A stretch of DNA of 64,000 bases from Nitrospirales bacterium. GTDB taxonomy: Bacteria; Nitrospirota; Nitrospiria; Nitrospirales; UBA8639. A program made the translations under genes and the position numbers. The notes beneath the pieces were generated by a model. The model worked only from the letters and a program-made list of their open reading frames with translations. It did no database searches and was not told the DNA's origin. Of this stretch, positions 29,414 through 39,167 are shown in pieces; position 1 is the first letter of the stretch, and each line of letters begins with the position of its first letter. The DNA is taken from the NCBI GenBank assembly GCA_029261295.1, contig JAJDBP010000007.1, positions 248,001 to 312,000 on the forward strand, written 5' to 3'.

Positions 29414-31936
29414 CTATTGAATTTGGATATCTCCTCCACCTTGAACCTCCAAAATAGCCGAATTGGCTCCTATATTGACGGTATTGGTGCTAGTCAGGCC
29501 CACAAATGGATTGTAGCCTGGTGGGGCTGAAAAACTAGTAGAATCCCCGGCGACCTGTAAGCTTGGATTTGTAGGAAATGGGTTAAAACATCCTCCTCCA
29601 GCACATAAATTATTTGAAATATTCAGGGTATTCGTACCGGCACCAAATTCCACCAAAGCACCATTAGTCAGGGAAAAGTTCGATCCGGGCCCAAGAACAC
29701 TAGCTAAAACCCCTCCATTCAATGTCAAGCTGCTGCCTTGATTAAGAAAAACCAAATTTCCATTCACCATCAGCGACCCACCAGCCGTTACGCTAAATAA
29801 ATTCCCATTCACAACCATAGAACTTGAGTTTAAAGAAACAAGTGCATCACCAGGAAGGAGGTTGGCGACTAACTTGGCGTTCTGTCCGGCCACCCGCCCA
29901 AAATTAGCATCGGTTGTCAATGTTCCTCGAATCATGGCTATCAAAGGTGATGAGGCCTCCAAAAGGGTTTGGTCGAGGCCTGATGTTGAAGTCGAACCAA
30001 CGAATACTGCATTGGAAACTTGGACGTCTCCGTCTATAACTTCAATTACCGGTGGGACATCGGCCCGTGTACTAGGCACATCAGTGGGACCACGCAAAGT
30101 CCCATCTAAAACTGCGAGCAGGGATGTTGAAAGACCGGCACTTTCGGATTCAATACGACTTCCATCTAAAATAGCTAAGGCTCGATCTTCAATATTGACC
30201 ACCGCAGGATTTTGAGGTTCACCAAGTATTGAAATCGCGGATGACTGAATGGGAAGGCCAAGCACAGACGGTAATCCAGAAAAACTTCCCTGGGTTTTTT
30301 GCTGTAGGGCTAACTCCACCCGTGTATTGACGAGAACGACGCCTTTTTTCAAGGTAACCGTACTATTATCCCCTGGCGTAGGATCAATTGAAGAGGCGCT
30401 GCGAACCTGAATGGAGGCATCTACTCCCGAATCTGGATCAGGATTTTCAAATGAACCGGTATCTCCCACACTTAAAACATTTTCAAAACATTGCAAATCT
30501 GTTTGGCAGGGAAGAGATCCGCCATTTTCCGGTAAAGACGGAGGGGAGAGAATATTGTCAGGATCAATTAAAGGAGACCTAGCAAATTGAGCCAATTGCT
30601 TCGCCTGTTCCTCTCGTTCCATGCTCTCGACTCCCAATAGCACATTGGAAGTTGTCGGCAGATCATGACTTGAAAAATTCAAAGGCAGTTGTTGGTTGGA
30701 AGGGCTGCCTGAACCTTCCGGGCTAAGATCCTTAACCACTAAATCATTCTGTGGAGTCTTTCCAAAATGTGGAGCATCAGCCAAGAATCCGTTATCGGCG
30801 ATAAGCAATTCCTTATCTGCGGTAAAGCTCCCATCAACAAAGGTTAATAGGCCAGGTCCTCCCGCCACACCATCTGGAGGTAGGAGCGTCCCAATAGTTT
30901 GAATATTTGTGCCAGGATTTAAATCTCCACCGCCACCGCCACTTCTTGGAGGTTCGGTTACATCACATTGCCCTGGAATTTGACAGGGAGGTTGAGGAAT
31001 CTGTGGGATAAAATTCGGACCGCTTGGACCTCCAAAGTTAGCAGCCGTCGTGGCTAAAATAACCTGTTCATCTACTTCCCCATCTTCAGAATCGGTACCC
31101 ACCAAGGCACGCTCTAGGGCTAGGGCTTGCGCCATTTGTTTTTTCTTGATCAGCTTTTTGGCCTCTTCGGGAATCTCACAATGCTGGCCGACGGCACAAA
31201 TCGTCCGCCAGTCAGCTATCTGATATTCATCTCCCATAGCTCGTAACGCCCCATTAAAGAATCCCACACATTGTCCAAGTGGAACTTCTTTGTGTTCACG
31301 AACCCCTGCTTGTTGACCAGGATAGTCTACGTACAAGGTCCCCTCTTTCACGCAAAAGGTTTCCAAAAGGGCGACTTTTCCAGATGGAGTTGATTGAGCT
31401 TGAAGACTGGTCCGAATCAAGAAAGGATTTCTGGGCACGGAATCCTTAGCCGTATCTCCTAAGGTCGGTTGGACCTCCGCAGTAATCAGTCCCCCGTCGG
31501 TTGTTGCGCGAATGTTCGGAGTGGAGACCGTGAGTGATTTTTGAGCGGTTCCTTTGAGTGGAAGCGACCATTCCACGGCCCCTACCTGTAGGTCTATGGT
31601 CAGGCCTTCCTCACCCTTCTGCCCTAACATTGCCTCAGAATATTCTTGGACGGTAAGGAGGCCTTGGTTGTCGATTAACAGCTCAGCAACGGATTCTTCT
31701 TCTGTGGTAATGACATCACCCATGGCCAAAGAAGACCGATAGTTCGGGGAGTAACCAGGCAGATCCTTCGTTCCTGGGATAACAGTCACGACTCCACGCA
31801 AACCGGCGATTCTGGCTTGGCTGGTTGATGCCCCTTGTTGAGCCCAGGCCTGAGAACTTTGAAAGACAACCAACCACGAGGGTCCGATGACTTGAAATGC
31901 TACTAAAGAAGCAAGAATAATTTTTTGAAGAATCAT
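29414..31936 (-). CDS. FecR-domain surface protein with repetitive beta region
   Basis: About 840 residues. Signal peptide (IILASLVAFQVIGPSWLVVF, cut after AWA). FecR-type domain at ~40-170 (ARIAGLRGVVTVIPG, DVITTEEESVAELLIDNQG, LSVSTPNIRATT-like block near 155). A Cys-containing region follows (ICAVGQHCEIPEE), then a Pro/Gly linker. The C-terminal ~320 residues are rich in Asn/Ser/Gly with strand-like repeats (VVNGNLFSVTAGGSLMVNGN), as in beta-helix adhesins. There is no PEP-CTERM tag. FecR domains outside iron signalling occur in many secreted proteins. The ATG at 31936 has GGGAAAAGG in front; a GTG at 31990 also fits. Function: probably cell-surface, unproven. Confidence 0.7.
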   Translation of the reverse strand: MILQKIILASLVAFQVIGPSWLVVFQSSQAWAQQGASTSQARIAGLRGVVTVIPGTKDLPGYSPNYRSSLAMGDVITTEEESVAELLIDNQGLLTVQEYSEAMLGQKGEEGLTIDLQVGAVEWSLPLKGTAQKSLTVSTPNIRATTDGGLITAEVQPTLGDTAKDSVPRNPFLIRTSLQAQSTPSGKVALLETFCVKEGTLYVDYPGQQAGVREHKEVPLGQCVGFFNGALRAMGDEYQIADWRTICAVGQHCEIPEEAKKLIKKKQMAQALALERALVGTDSEDGEVDEQVILATTAANFGGPSGPNFIPQIPQPPCQIPGQCDVTEPPRSGGGGGDLNPGTNIQTIGTLLPPDGVAGGPGLLTFVDGSFTADKELLIADNGFLADAPHFGKTPQNDLVVKDLSPEGSGSPSNQQLPLNFSSHDLPTTSNVLLGVESMEREEQAKQLAQFARSPLIDPDNILSPPSLPENGGSLPCQTDLQCFENVLSVGDTGSFENPDPDSGVDASIQVRSASSIDPTPGDNSTVTLKKGVVLVNTRVELALQQKTQGSFSGLPSVLGLPIQSSAISILGEPQNPAVVNIEDRALAILDGSRIESESAGLSTSLLAVLDGTLRGPTDVPSTRADVPPVIEVIDGDVQVSNAVFVGSTSTSGLDQTLLEASSPLIAMIRGTLTTDANFGRVAGQNAKLVANLLPGDALVSLNSSSMVVNGNLFSVTAGGSLMVNGNLVFLNQGSSLTLNGGVLASVLGPGSNFSLTNGALVEFGAGTNTLNISNNLCAGGGCFNPFPTNPSLQVAGDSTSFSAPPGYNPFVGLTSTNTVNIGANSAILEVQGGGDIQIQ

Positions 31937-32356
31937 CCTTTTCCCGAACTTAAAGGATTTTTGTAGATTTTTAGATCTAGGATGGACCACATTCTATCCT
32001 TATACTGATGATTCAGATAAATCTCTAAGGGTTTCTATCAAATTTTTCAACTTCTTGTCTATTACACGAAAGACCTACCAGTTCTTCAATCTCCCTTTCT
32101 TTTTCCCTCATTTCCAGCACTTCATGCACCTTTTCTCCTAGATTCAGGACAACCTACACCGTTCTGCTTTATTTGTTTCAGAATTTTCATCTAATTCTGG
32201 ACATGGAAAGATTGGGAGATTGCTCCAGGTCACCAACCTTTTTCCATTTTCCTGCAATGAAATTCCCACAACAATTAATTCCTCATCCAGGAAGACCGAA
32301 ACATTTCAGTATCTTCTTGAGCTTTAGGAATTCAATTTTTTGTTGGGATCAATTCA
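31937..32356. other. Gap between divergent genes
   Basis: About 420 bp of pyrimidine-rich DNA without a convincing gene; presumed promoters for the FecR-domain gene and the HELHH lipoprotein gene. No clear boxes. Confidence 0.35.
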
Positions 32357-32725
32357 ATGAATCAAACTCAGCACCTTTCAAAAAAGTTTTTAAAAAGTCT
32401 CCTGCTTATTGGAGGGATTTTTCTGTGCCTAAGCAATCTGATTGGATGCGCAGAACAGGGCCGCTATATGGAAACCCATGAGATTTCTCATCTCAAAGTG
32501 GTGTTTTTAGATGATCAAAGCCTGCAAGAGATGTGGGAAACCAAAACAGGTCAACCTGGCACCCAGTTTCAACCATGGATGCAGGGAAATTTGGCGTCAG
32601 TCAAAACCATTCGAGGGTTTTATGATTTTTCTACGGAAACCCTCTACTGCCCAAAATGGAACTATGAAGTGTGTGGGCATGAACTTCATCATGCCGCCCT
32701 CGGACACTTTCATCCCAACCATTAA
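32357..32725 (+). CDS. Small lipoprotein with HExxH-type motif
   Basis: 122 residues. The signal peptide SLLLIGGIFLCLSNLIGC has lipobox LIGC (Cys at 31). Near the C-terminus lies CGHELHHAALGHFHPNH: an HExxH zinc-peptidase core with further His residues. The spacing is HExxH-x3-G-x2-H, one residue longer than the metzincin motif. YCPKWNYEVCGHEL suggests a Cys pair next to the site. At 122 residues it is too short for a classical peptidase domain, so it may instead be a metal-binding lipoprotein. It converges with the following gene, 16 bp apart. Confidence 0.7.
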   Translation: MNQTQHLSKKFLKSLLLIGGIFLCLSNLIGCAEQGRYMETHEISHLKVVFLDDQSLQEMWETKTGQPGTQFQPWMQGNLASVKTIRGFYDFSTETLYCPKWNYEVCGHELHHAALGHFHPNH

Positions 32726-32741
32726 AAACATCGGGGAATAA

Positions 32742-33308
32742 TTAGCTCTCACCTTGAGGATTTCGCTCGTCCTGTCCTGCGCCAGTAGGTTGGTCTTTTA
32801 AAAAGGGTTTCAAGAGATCGTAGTTTTGACGAAGTAATGCGGCATCGTGATCCCACGCTTCCATAAACAATGCAAATCGTGCCTTTTCATATCTCCCTGG
32901 CATCCATGCCATGGCAAAAAGATTCCCCTCATCCGACCAATACACTTGCATCACGGATAATTGCTTTCCCAGTGCATTGGTGATCTTAAAACGCGATCCA
33001 ACATCCGAGTGCGGCGGTTTTCCAGGAAATCCTGTTTGGACACGAATCCCACCAAAGGCATACGTGACATATAAATGGATTTTCGATAAATGCTTCGCTC
33101 GTATGCCGGCTTCAACCCGATCACATTCATATCCAAGAAATTCAAGATGTTCGAGAATCGGTTCTTTTTCTGTGGTTGTGCGATTTTCCGCATGAACGAC
33201 GGAACCCATAAAAATGACCAGGAGGCCATACACGGCCATCATGGCTATTTTGCTCCCTCTACTCTGCCTCTGCCGACATTGGGTGACTCTTTCCTGATCT
33301 CTTTTCAT
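32742..33308 (-). CDS. Hypothetical exported protein
   Basis: 188 residues from the ATG at 33308, which has GGGGGAG 5 nt upstream; an in-frame ATG at 33323 lies before that site and is less likely. The N-terminus is basic (QCRQRQSRGSK), then a membrane segment IAMMAVYGLLVIFMGSVVHA ending AHA-type cleavage. The mature part has IHLYVTYAFGGIRVQTGFPG and VMQVYWSDEGNLFAMAWMPG. Not recognised. It converges with the HELHH lipoprotein. Confidence 0.6.
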   Translation of the reverse strand: MKRDQERVTQCRQRQSRGSKIAMMAVYGLLVIFMGSVVHAENRTTTEKEPILEHLEFLGYECDRVEAGIRAKHLSKIHLYVTYAFGGIRVQTGFPGKPPHSDVGSRFKITNALGKQLSVMQVYWSDEGNLFAMAWMPGRYEKARFALFMEAWDHDAALLRQNYDLLKPFLKDQPTGAGQDERNPQGES

Positions 33309-33596
33309 CGTTGTCTCCCCCATTCTTCTGATCCGTCAAATTGAATATTGGCCAATTTTTTGATGTCCGGTGCAACTCCACCAAATATTATCCACAAGGG
33401 AATTGTATTTTTGGGTTATTTTCAAGCCTATGGAAATTGACAAATTGACTAAAATCTCTGTAAACCCTTGCCCTTATTGTAGGCATCGTTCTAACCTGAA
33501 GTAAATTTTTCTGTTCGGGTAGCTCTCAACTCCCGGATTTGGTGAACACTCAGGATACGATTTTTCTCAAATAATTTTTCCCGAATAGGATTGGTT

Positions 33597-35264
33597 ATGC
33601 GCGAACAGAGATTTCAAAAATTCTCTTTTTTTCTCCTACCTATCATGGTCTTCACCATCCTTGGTTGGGAATTACCCGCAGTATGGGCACAACGTGCCGA
33701 TGCCAATGTCCTAGCCGCTAACGCCGCGATTGCCTATGACGATAACCAATACGATGAAGCTCTCGGGCTCTTAAACCAAGCCCTCGCCCTGGACCCTCAA
33801 CATGAACGAAGTCTTTTTTATCTCGGCCTCGTGTATCTCGGAAAAGAAAACCCAAAGAAGGCCATTGAACCTTTAGAGAACGTCCACCAGCTTCGTCCCA
33901 ACGACCTCAACATTCAACACCACCTGGGTGTCGCCCATTTTGCTGCGGGTAATTATGACAAAGCCCATCCATTTCTAGAGACCGTATACGAAAATAATCC
34001 CGATACGGAAAACATGGGGTACTATGTCGGGTTTTTACGATACCGTGACAAGGAATATGGAAAAGCCGTTGAAGCGTTTGAAAGCAACCAAACACCCAGT
34101 GCCGACATTCAGCAGCTCAATGGCTTTTACCGCGGCCTCGCCCTTGGAGTCCTCGGACTTCCAAACGAGGCCCTGAGTGAATTAGAGCAAGTTCAACGAA
34201 CCCAAACAATATCCCCTCTCACCCAATCGTCTATCCGTATTCGTGAAGCATTATCAGCTGGACAACTCTTCGGTGGGCAAAAACGTTTTCGATTTCAGAT
34301 TAGCGTAGGCGGATTCTACGATGACAATGTCAAAATCAATCCTGACTCCACTGGCACTATTCCCATTCTCAATCCTCCGAATGATCCGAATCCGATTCTT
34401 GTTAGTCTCCGAAAACGAAATACCACAGCACCGGGTTTTTTGGGGACACTCCGTGCAGATTACTCGTTTTTTCGACAAGGTCCCTTTGAAGCCACGGCCA
34501 CATATTCGTTCTTCCAAACTCTCCACGGAGAGGGCATGGATGAATTCAATATTCAGGACCATTTGGTCGGAGTGTCTGGATTCTACCGAGGAGTCGTCGC
34601 GAATCTCCCATTTCAAGTGGGAGTACAATATTCCTATGACTATTTATTCTTAGACACGGACGGATTTTTATCTCGCCATACACCAACAACGAACGCCACC
34701 GTGATCCTACCGACCTTCACCTTGCCTGGAATTGGGACGGTCGGGAATCTCACCACCGCCTTATATCGCTATCAAGTACAAACATTTTTTCGCGAGGTGG
34801 GGAACCAAGATATCCGGTTTGCAGGAGAACTACGAGACGGATACAACAATACACTAGGGATCATCCATGCGTTTCGTTTCGCCAGCGATAAATTCTTGGT
34901 ACGAATTGGCTATCAATACGACAATGAGAGCACCGAAGGGGCAGCATTTTCTTATCGAGGAGACCGTCTCCTCACCGGCGCTCAACTCCAACTACCTTGG
35001 GGGAAAATGAGCTTGCGATATGACTACGATGTGCATTGGCGAGATTATAAAAACAACCAGACAACCCTATTTTTTACAAACCGAAATGGAAGACTCACGA
35101 AGCGGAACGACCGTCAACAAACGCACCTGGTTCAACTGACCAAGCCCCTCCCCAAGAACTTCTCTCTTACAGCCCAATACCAGGGCATTCGAAGTAAATC
35201 CGATATTCCCCTCTATGATTACACTAAAAATTCCTGGACCTTAATTCTCACCTGGAAATACTAG
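33597..35264 (+). CDS. TPR-domain outer-membrane beta-barrel protein
   Basis: About 555 residues. Signal peptide (SFFLLPIMVFTILGWELPAV, cut after WAQ). At least four TPR repeats at ~45-200 (for example YDDNQYDEALGLLNQALALD, KAIEPLENVHQLRPNDLN). The C-terminal barrel (~225-555) has alternating strands with FRFQISVGGFYDDNV, then SWTLILTWKY at the end. This TPR-plus-barrel layout resembles surface lipoprotein assembly modifier (SlaM/Slam-like) and exopolysaccharide export proteins, but I do not see enough to choose. A TTG at 33591 precedes the ATG 33597; AGGA is 6 nt before the ATG. Probably acts in envelope or surface-structure export. Confidence 0.75.
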   Translation: MREQRFQKFSFFLLPIMVFTILGWELPAVWAQRADANVLAANAAIAYDDNQYDEALGLLNQALALDPQHERSLFYLGLVYLGKENPKKAIEPLENVHQLRPNDLNIQHHLGVAHFAAGNYDKAHPFLETVYENNPDTENMGYYVGFLRYRDKEYGKAVEAFESNQTPSADIQQLNGFYRGLALGVLGLPNEALSELEQVQRTQTISPLTQSSIRIREALSAGQLFGGQKRFRFQISVGGFYDDNVKINPDSTGTIPILNPPNDPNPILVSLRKRNTTAPGFLGTLRADYSFFRQGPFEATATYSFFQTLHGEGMDEFNIQDHLVGVSGFYRGVVANLPFQVGVQYSYDYLFLDTDGFLSRHTPTTNATVILPTFTLPGIGTVGNLTTALYRYQVQTFFREVGNQDIRFAGELRDGYNNTLGIIHAFRFASDKFLVRIGYQYDNESTEGAAFSYRGDRLLTGAQLQLPWGKMSLRYDYDVHWRDYKNNQTTLFFTNRNGRLTKRNDRQQTHLVQLTKPLPKNFSLTAQYQGIRSKSDIPLYDYTKNSWTLILTWKY

Positions 35265-35681
35265 ATTCTTCCAAAAAGTACTTCGAGGGGTTATCCAACT
35301 ACTGCAGTTCATACTTTTAGAGGATCCTCGCTCGAACCTCGCCTCATTAAATTGGAGGTTTTTCTTCCCCTAAGGGTTGCCAATCTCATCCCTTAGAAGC
35401 TTCTGCTTTCAATCAGCTTCAAAACAGCCCCCACTTTCGATTAAAAAATATTTCTAATCCTTTCTGCTTCACCCCTCAACAGCCGTCTTTCTCACACAAC
35501 GGCCTAGATCCTCCAACAACCGACACAAGCAATATCCTGTTTCACCCCCCTCTTTCCCTCACCATCCCTTCACGTAATTTGTTTTTGGTTTTGTGACCTT
35601 GTGTATTTTTTTTCAGTCTGCGTATTGTCCGTTGGCCCAAGATCTGTAATTTTTTGTTATTTTTTTTAAGGAGCACAATTT
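35265..35681. other. Pyrimidine-rich gap with possible weak terminator
   Basis: 417 bp, rich in C and T, with no gene. AACCTC at 35335-35340 pairs with GAGGTT at 35355-35360, followed by T; a weak terminator for the TPR-barrel gene. A strong pyrimidine bias continues to the next start, where AAGGAGC is the ribosome site. Confidence 0.35.
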
Positions 35682-36362
35682 ATGTTCAAGCAGCGATCCC
35701 GTTCATTCTTCGTTTCCTTAGGACTCACCATCCTTCTCACTTCTCTTGCTTGGACGCCCACCCATGCCACCACGATGGTCTTTATCAATGAAATTCATTA
35801 TGACAACGCGGGGGGAGACATCGGAGAGGCCATTGAAATTGCAGGACCGGCAGGGACTAATTTATCTGGATGGTCGATCCTTCTGTATAACGGAAACGGT
35901 GGGGGAGGCTATAACACGATTAACTTATCTGGAAGTATTGCCGATCAACAAAACGGATTTGGGACTTTGGCTTTTTTGCAAGCTGGCATTCAAAATGGGG
36001 CACCAGATGGACTGGCACTCATTGATGCCACAAACACCGTCATCCAATTTCTGAGTTATGAAGGATCGTTTATGGCTACAAATGGAGTAGCTAGCGGTAT
36101 GACAAGTACCGACATTGGTGTAATTGAGCCAGGAACGACCCCTGTGGGAAATTCTTTACAACTCACAGGCACGGGAACCATGTACGAGGACTTCATGTGG
36201 ACCGCGGCCATGAATCATACGTTTGGCTCCATTAATACAAGGCAAACCTTTATAGGCAGTTCCCAACAACCTGTTCCGGAACCTTCTACCTTTTTTCTCT
36301 TAGTTTCCGGGTTATCCGGTCTCAGCTTCTGGCGTTGGAAACGCAAACAGCAACTCAACTAG
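35682..36362 (+). CDS. Lamin-tail-domain PEP-CTERM protein
   Basis: 226 residues. Signal peptide (LGLTILLTSLAWTPTHA). The lamin tail domain (~30-150) begins MVFINEIHYDNAGGDIGEAIEIAG, abridged as FINEIHYDNAGGD. It continues WSILLYNGNGGGGYNTINLSG and the FLSYEGSF block, as in secreted LTD proteins associated with nucleases or surface anchoring. The C-terminal tag PVPEPSTFFLLVSGLSGLSF then WRWKRKQQLN is a PEP-CTERM sorting signal. Likely an exosortase substrate displayed at the surface. A good intrinsic terminator follows. Confidence 0.9.
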   Translation: MFKQRSRSFFVSLGLTILLTSLAWTPTHATTMVFINEIHYDNAGGDIGEAIEIAGPAGTNLSGWSILLYNGNGGGGYNTINLSGSIADQQNGFGTLAFLQAGIQNGAPDGLALIDATNTVIQFLSYEGSFMATNGVASGMTSTDIGVIEPGTTPVGNSLQLTGTGTMYEDFMWTAAMNHTFGSINTRQTFIGSSQQPVPEPSTFFLLVSGLSGLSFWRWKRKQQLN

Positions 36363-36375
36363 ACCTCATTGTTTT

Positions 36376-36936
36376 TCAATGGGCTTCCCGACCTCGGGAG
36401 GCCCTTTTCCTTTTCATCCCCCTCAATATAAGAAGCCAACATGCCACTGGGATGCCAAGCCAGATGAGTTCACTCAGCAACACCCCAAGCCCCCACGATG
36501 AAAAAAATTGGGTGAGCCCAATGGGAGAAACAGTAATGGGCCTCCAGGGAAAGAAATAACGTGTGGCATCGAATGGGGCAAAAAAGGCAATGCCTAATCC
36601 CCCATCAGTCAACGCATCTAGAAGACCATGAGACATGGTGACGAGTCCAAAATAGATAGCCAGAACACCATAGTGTTTACTCCAAAATGAGCTATGGGGA
36701 ACCAGAAAGCAAGGAACGACCAGGCCTACCAGCACGGCAAATGCGATTGAATGCGTGATCCCTCGATGACCGAGAACATGTTCATAAGGGATACCCACCA
36801 ACAACCCAAGCACATCCGCATCCGGGAGTACACAACAGAATACCGAGAAGACCCAAAACCGAGTTGAAATCCAAGTTGTATCCACAGTTTTGCCCATGGC
36901 ATAGGCAACGGCTACATGTCCAAAAGCTGACGCCAT
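36376..36936 (-). CDS. YdjM-like membrane-bound metal-dependent hydrolase family protein
   Basis: 186 residues, multi-pass. The family motifs are VFCCVLPDADVLG (Asp pair), HRGITHSIAFA (HRG.THS) and SHGLLDALTDGG. These give a putative metal site at the membrane, as in the YdjM/LexA-regulated inner-membrane hydrolase family. The basic C-terminus (GMKRKRASRGREAH) is written across the terminator of the convergent gene. The catalytic substrate is unknown for the family. Start ATG at 36936. Confidence 0.85.
   Translation of the reverse strand: MASAFGHVAVAYAMGKTVDTTWISTRFWVFSVFCCVLPDADVLGLLVGIPYEHVLGHRGITHSIAFAVLVGLVVPCFLVPHSSFWSKHYGVLAIYFGLVTMSHGLLDALTDGGLGIAFFAPFDATRYFFPWRPITVSPIGLTQFFSSWGLGVLLSELIWLGIPVACWLLILRGMKRKRASRGREAH
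36381..36410 (+). terminator. Intrinsic terminator of the LTD PEP-CTERM gene
   Basis: 11-bp stem GGGCTTCCCGA / TCGGGAGGCCC (one G-T pair) with a 2-nt loop, then TTTTCCTTTT. It lies inside the last codons of the convergent YdjM-like gene, so it encodes protein on one strand and a terminator on the other. Confidence 0.85.
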
Positions 36937-37016
36937 CTATGTTTCCCTTGTCTTCTTTCTTAATGTCATCACAAAAATTATTTCGTCAATATTTTCTCAT
37001 TGATGGCCTAAGCGTT

Positions 37017-37052
37017 CCTCTCCTTTGTAAGGAGAGGCTAGGTGAGGTAGAG
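37017..37052 (+). repeat. REP-like hairpin, copy A
   Basis: CCTCTCCTT-tgt-AAGGAGAGG stem (9 bp, 3-nt loop) followed by CTAGGTGAGGTAGAG. The same stem-plus-tail plan (GGTTGGGGTGAGGGT-like tail) recurs at 39132-39167 and, inverted, at 41151-41186. Confidence 0.6.
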
Positions 37053-37130
37053 TCTTATTAAATCATCAACACGAAAAACACAATCAGCCATTCACCGCGT
37101 CAACACACCGAAGCTTTGAGGAGGATCTCT

Positions 37131-39107
37131 TTGTCCGGGAACCCTTTCTTTCTCTTATTCGCAACACTCGACTCCCCTTGCACCAAAAACCGATTCCTCG
37201 CTCATTGCCCAAAAGGGACTGTCCAAATATTAGCAGGCCTGATCTCCCTGTTATGGGCCATTGGAAGTTCCGCAGGGTGTTCACCAATCCCAAATGATCA
37301 ATCGCCTACCGCCACTGAATCCATTACCATTGCCGATTCATCAAAATCTACTCATGATTCCTGGCACCGCACTTCGCAGTATCTCACAATGCGAGATGGC
37401 GTCAAGATTGCGGTGGACCTCTACCTCCCTGACGATCTACAGCCAGGAGAACAGATCCCCACGATGATTCACCAAACTCGCTATTGGCGAGCCTTTGAAT
37501 ATCGTTGGCTCATTTCTCTCTTCAAAGACAAACGTTCACGTGGAATCATTGGGAATTATGCCGAACGCTTTCTCCAGCAGGGGTATGCGTGGGTCGATGT
37601 CGACGTGCGAGGTTCGGGGGCATCCTTTGGCAACAGGCCAATGGCTTGGTCGCCTGCCGAGATCAAAGACGGCGCTGAGATTGTGGACTGGATAATTTCC
37701 CAGCCCTGGTCGAATGGAAAAGTCGGAGCAATGGGTATTTCCTATAGCGGTGGCACGGCCGAAATGTTACTGGTCAATCAACATCCGGCAGTCAAAGCCA
37801 TCGCTCCCATGTTTGCGGGCTTCGATCTCTATACTGAAATTGCATTTCCAGGCGGCATACATTTGAAATGGTTTACCGAAACCTGGAGCTATATCAATAA
37901 CCAACTTGACCATAATGAACTGCCCTTCGCGGGATGGGTCGCTAATCTATTTGTGCGCGGGGTTCATCCGGTGGATGAGGACACGGATCATCAACTCCTC
38001 ACGATGGCCGTCAAAGAACACGAGGTCAATTGGAGTCCATTTAAGGAAGCCTCGGGACTGACCTTTCGCGACGACCCTCCACCCTCCCGACAAGCAACGA
38101 CGATAGATTCATTAAGTACACAAACCTTTGCCAAAGAAATTGAACAATCTGGTGCGGCGATCTACAGCTATAGTGGGTGGTTCGATGGCGGTTATGGCTT
38201 AGCGGCCATAAAACGTCATCTCCAACACAAGAATCCTGAAAACAAATTAATCCTTGGACCTTGGGATCATGGAGGAAAACGACAGATCAGTCCCTATGCA
38301 ATCGGACCAGCTAAATTTGATCATGCGCAAGAGTTACTGAACTTCTTTAATCAACACCTCAAAAACTATCAAACGGGCACTCACAACGAAACGCCTATTC
38401 AGTATTACACAATGGGCGCCGAACGATGGAACACCACAAGACATTGGCCTCCACCATCCTCGCCCACCCCATTCTTTTTGCGCACGAACAATAATCTCTC
38501 TGTGAGCCCGCCTCAGAAGGAATCACCCCCAGACACGTATCATGCCGACCCCACGGCAGGAACCGGCCCACATTCCCGTTGGAACACGTTGGTCGGTATT
38601 TCATTGAAAGACCCGTACCCTGATCGCCAAGAACAAGATGAAAAGTTGATGCTCTATACATCAGACGCTCTTCCCGAAGACCTCGAAGTCACCGGGCATC
38701 CTGTGGCTACCGTCTACCTCTCAGCAAATGCCAAAGACACGACGGTATTTGTCTATCTGGAAGACGTCACACCTGAAGGCCAAGTGCATTATGTGACGGA
38801 AGGTGAATTACGAGCCCTGCATCGAAAATTACAACCAGAGAGTTCAACCCCTCCCCTTCCCCTCCGCACCTTTCGGAAGAAAGACCAGGCCCCCCTCATT
38901 CCAGGTGAAGTCGTCCCGCTCACCCTGGACTTACTCCCCGTCTCCTACCAATTCAAGAAAGGTCATCGCCTTCGCGTGGCTCTAGCAGGAGCCGACAAAG
39001 ATCATTTTCAACTCCTAGACGCCCCTCCACCCACATGGCAAATCTGGCACACCCCCAATCACCCCTCACACATTACGCTACCGGTTATTTCAATTCCTTC
39101 CAATTAA
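37131..39107 (+). CDS. CocE/NonD family (S15) serine hydrolase
   Basis: About 658 residues from TTG 37131. GAGGAGG (37118-37124) is 6 nt upstream. The N-terminus has a hydrophobic segment ILAGLISLLWAIGSSAGC with a lipobox-like SAGC, so it may be a lipoprotein. The alpha/beta hydrolase core carries the nucleophile elbow GISYSGG (Ser at ~204, GxSYxG as in cocaine esterase/X-Pro dipeptidyl peptidase). DVRGSGASFGNRP precedes it, and the acid and His (ILGPWDHGG) follow. The C-terminal jelly-roll domain is visible (VTGHPVATVYLSANAKDTTV and GHRLRVALAGADKDHF). Substrates are esters or dipeptides in the family; unknown here. Confidence 0.9.
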   Translation: MSGNPFFLLFATLDSPCTKNRFLAHCPKGTVQILAGLISLLWAIGSSAGCSPIPNDQSPTATESITIADSSKSTHDSWHRTSQYLTMRDGVKIAVDLYLPDDLQPGEQIPTMIHQTRYWRAFEYRWLISLFKDKRSRGIIGNYAERFLQQGYAWVDVDVRGSGASFGNRPMAWSPAEIKDGAEIVDWIISQPWSNGKVGAMGISYSGGTAEMLLVNQHPAVKAIAPMFAGFDLYTEIAFPGGIHLKWFTETWSYINNQLDHNELPFAGWVANLFVRGVHPVDEDTDHQLLTMAVKEHEVNWSPFKEASGLTFRDDPPPSRQATTIDSLSTQTFAKEIEQSGAAIYSYSGWFDGGYGLAAIKRHLQHKNPENKLILGPWDHGGKRQISPYAIGPAKFDHAQELLNFFNQHLKNYQTGTHNETPIQYYTMGAERWNTTRHWPPPSSPTPFFLRTNNNLSVSPPQKESPPDTYHADPTAGTGPHSRWNTLVGISLKDPYPDRQEQDEKLMLYTSDALPEDLEVTGHPVATVYLSANAKDTTVFVYLEDVTPEGQVHYVTEGELRALHRKLQPESSTPPLPLRTFRKKDQAPLIPGEVVPLTLDLLPVSYQFKKGHRLRVALAGADKDHFQLLDAPPPTWQIWHTPNHPSHITLPVISIPSN

Positions 39108-39131
39108 TTACCCTTTCCCTTATAAAAACTT

Positions 39132-39167
39132 CCTCTCCATTTAAGGGAGAGGATTGAGGTGAGGGTA
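39132..39167 (+). repeat. REP-like hairpin, copy B
   Basis: CCTCTCC-attta-A/GGGAGAGG stem followed by ATTGAGGTGAGGGTA. It lies just after the S15 hydrolase stop and belongs with copies at 37017 and 41151. Confidence 0.6.
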
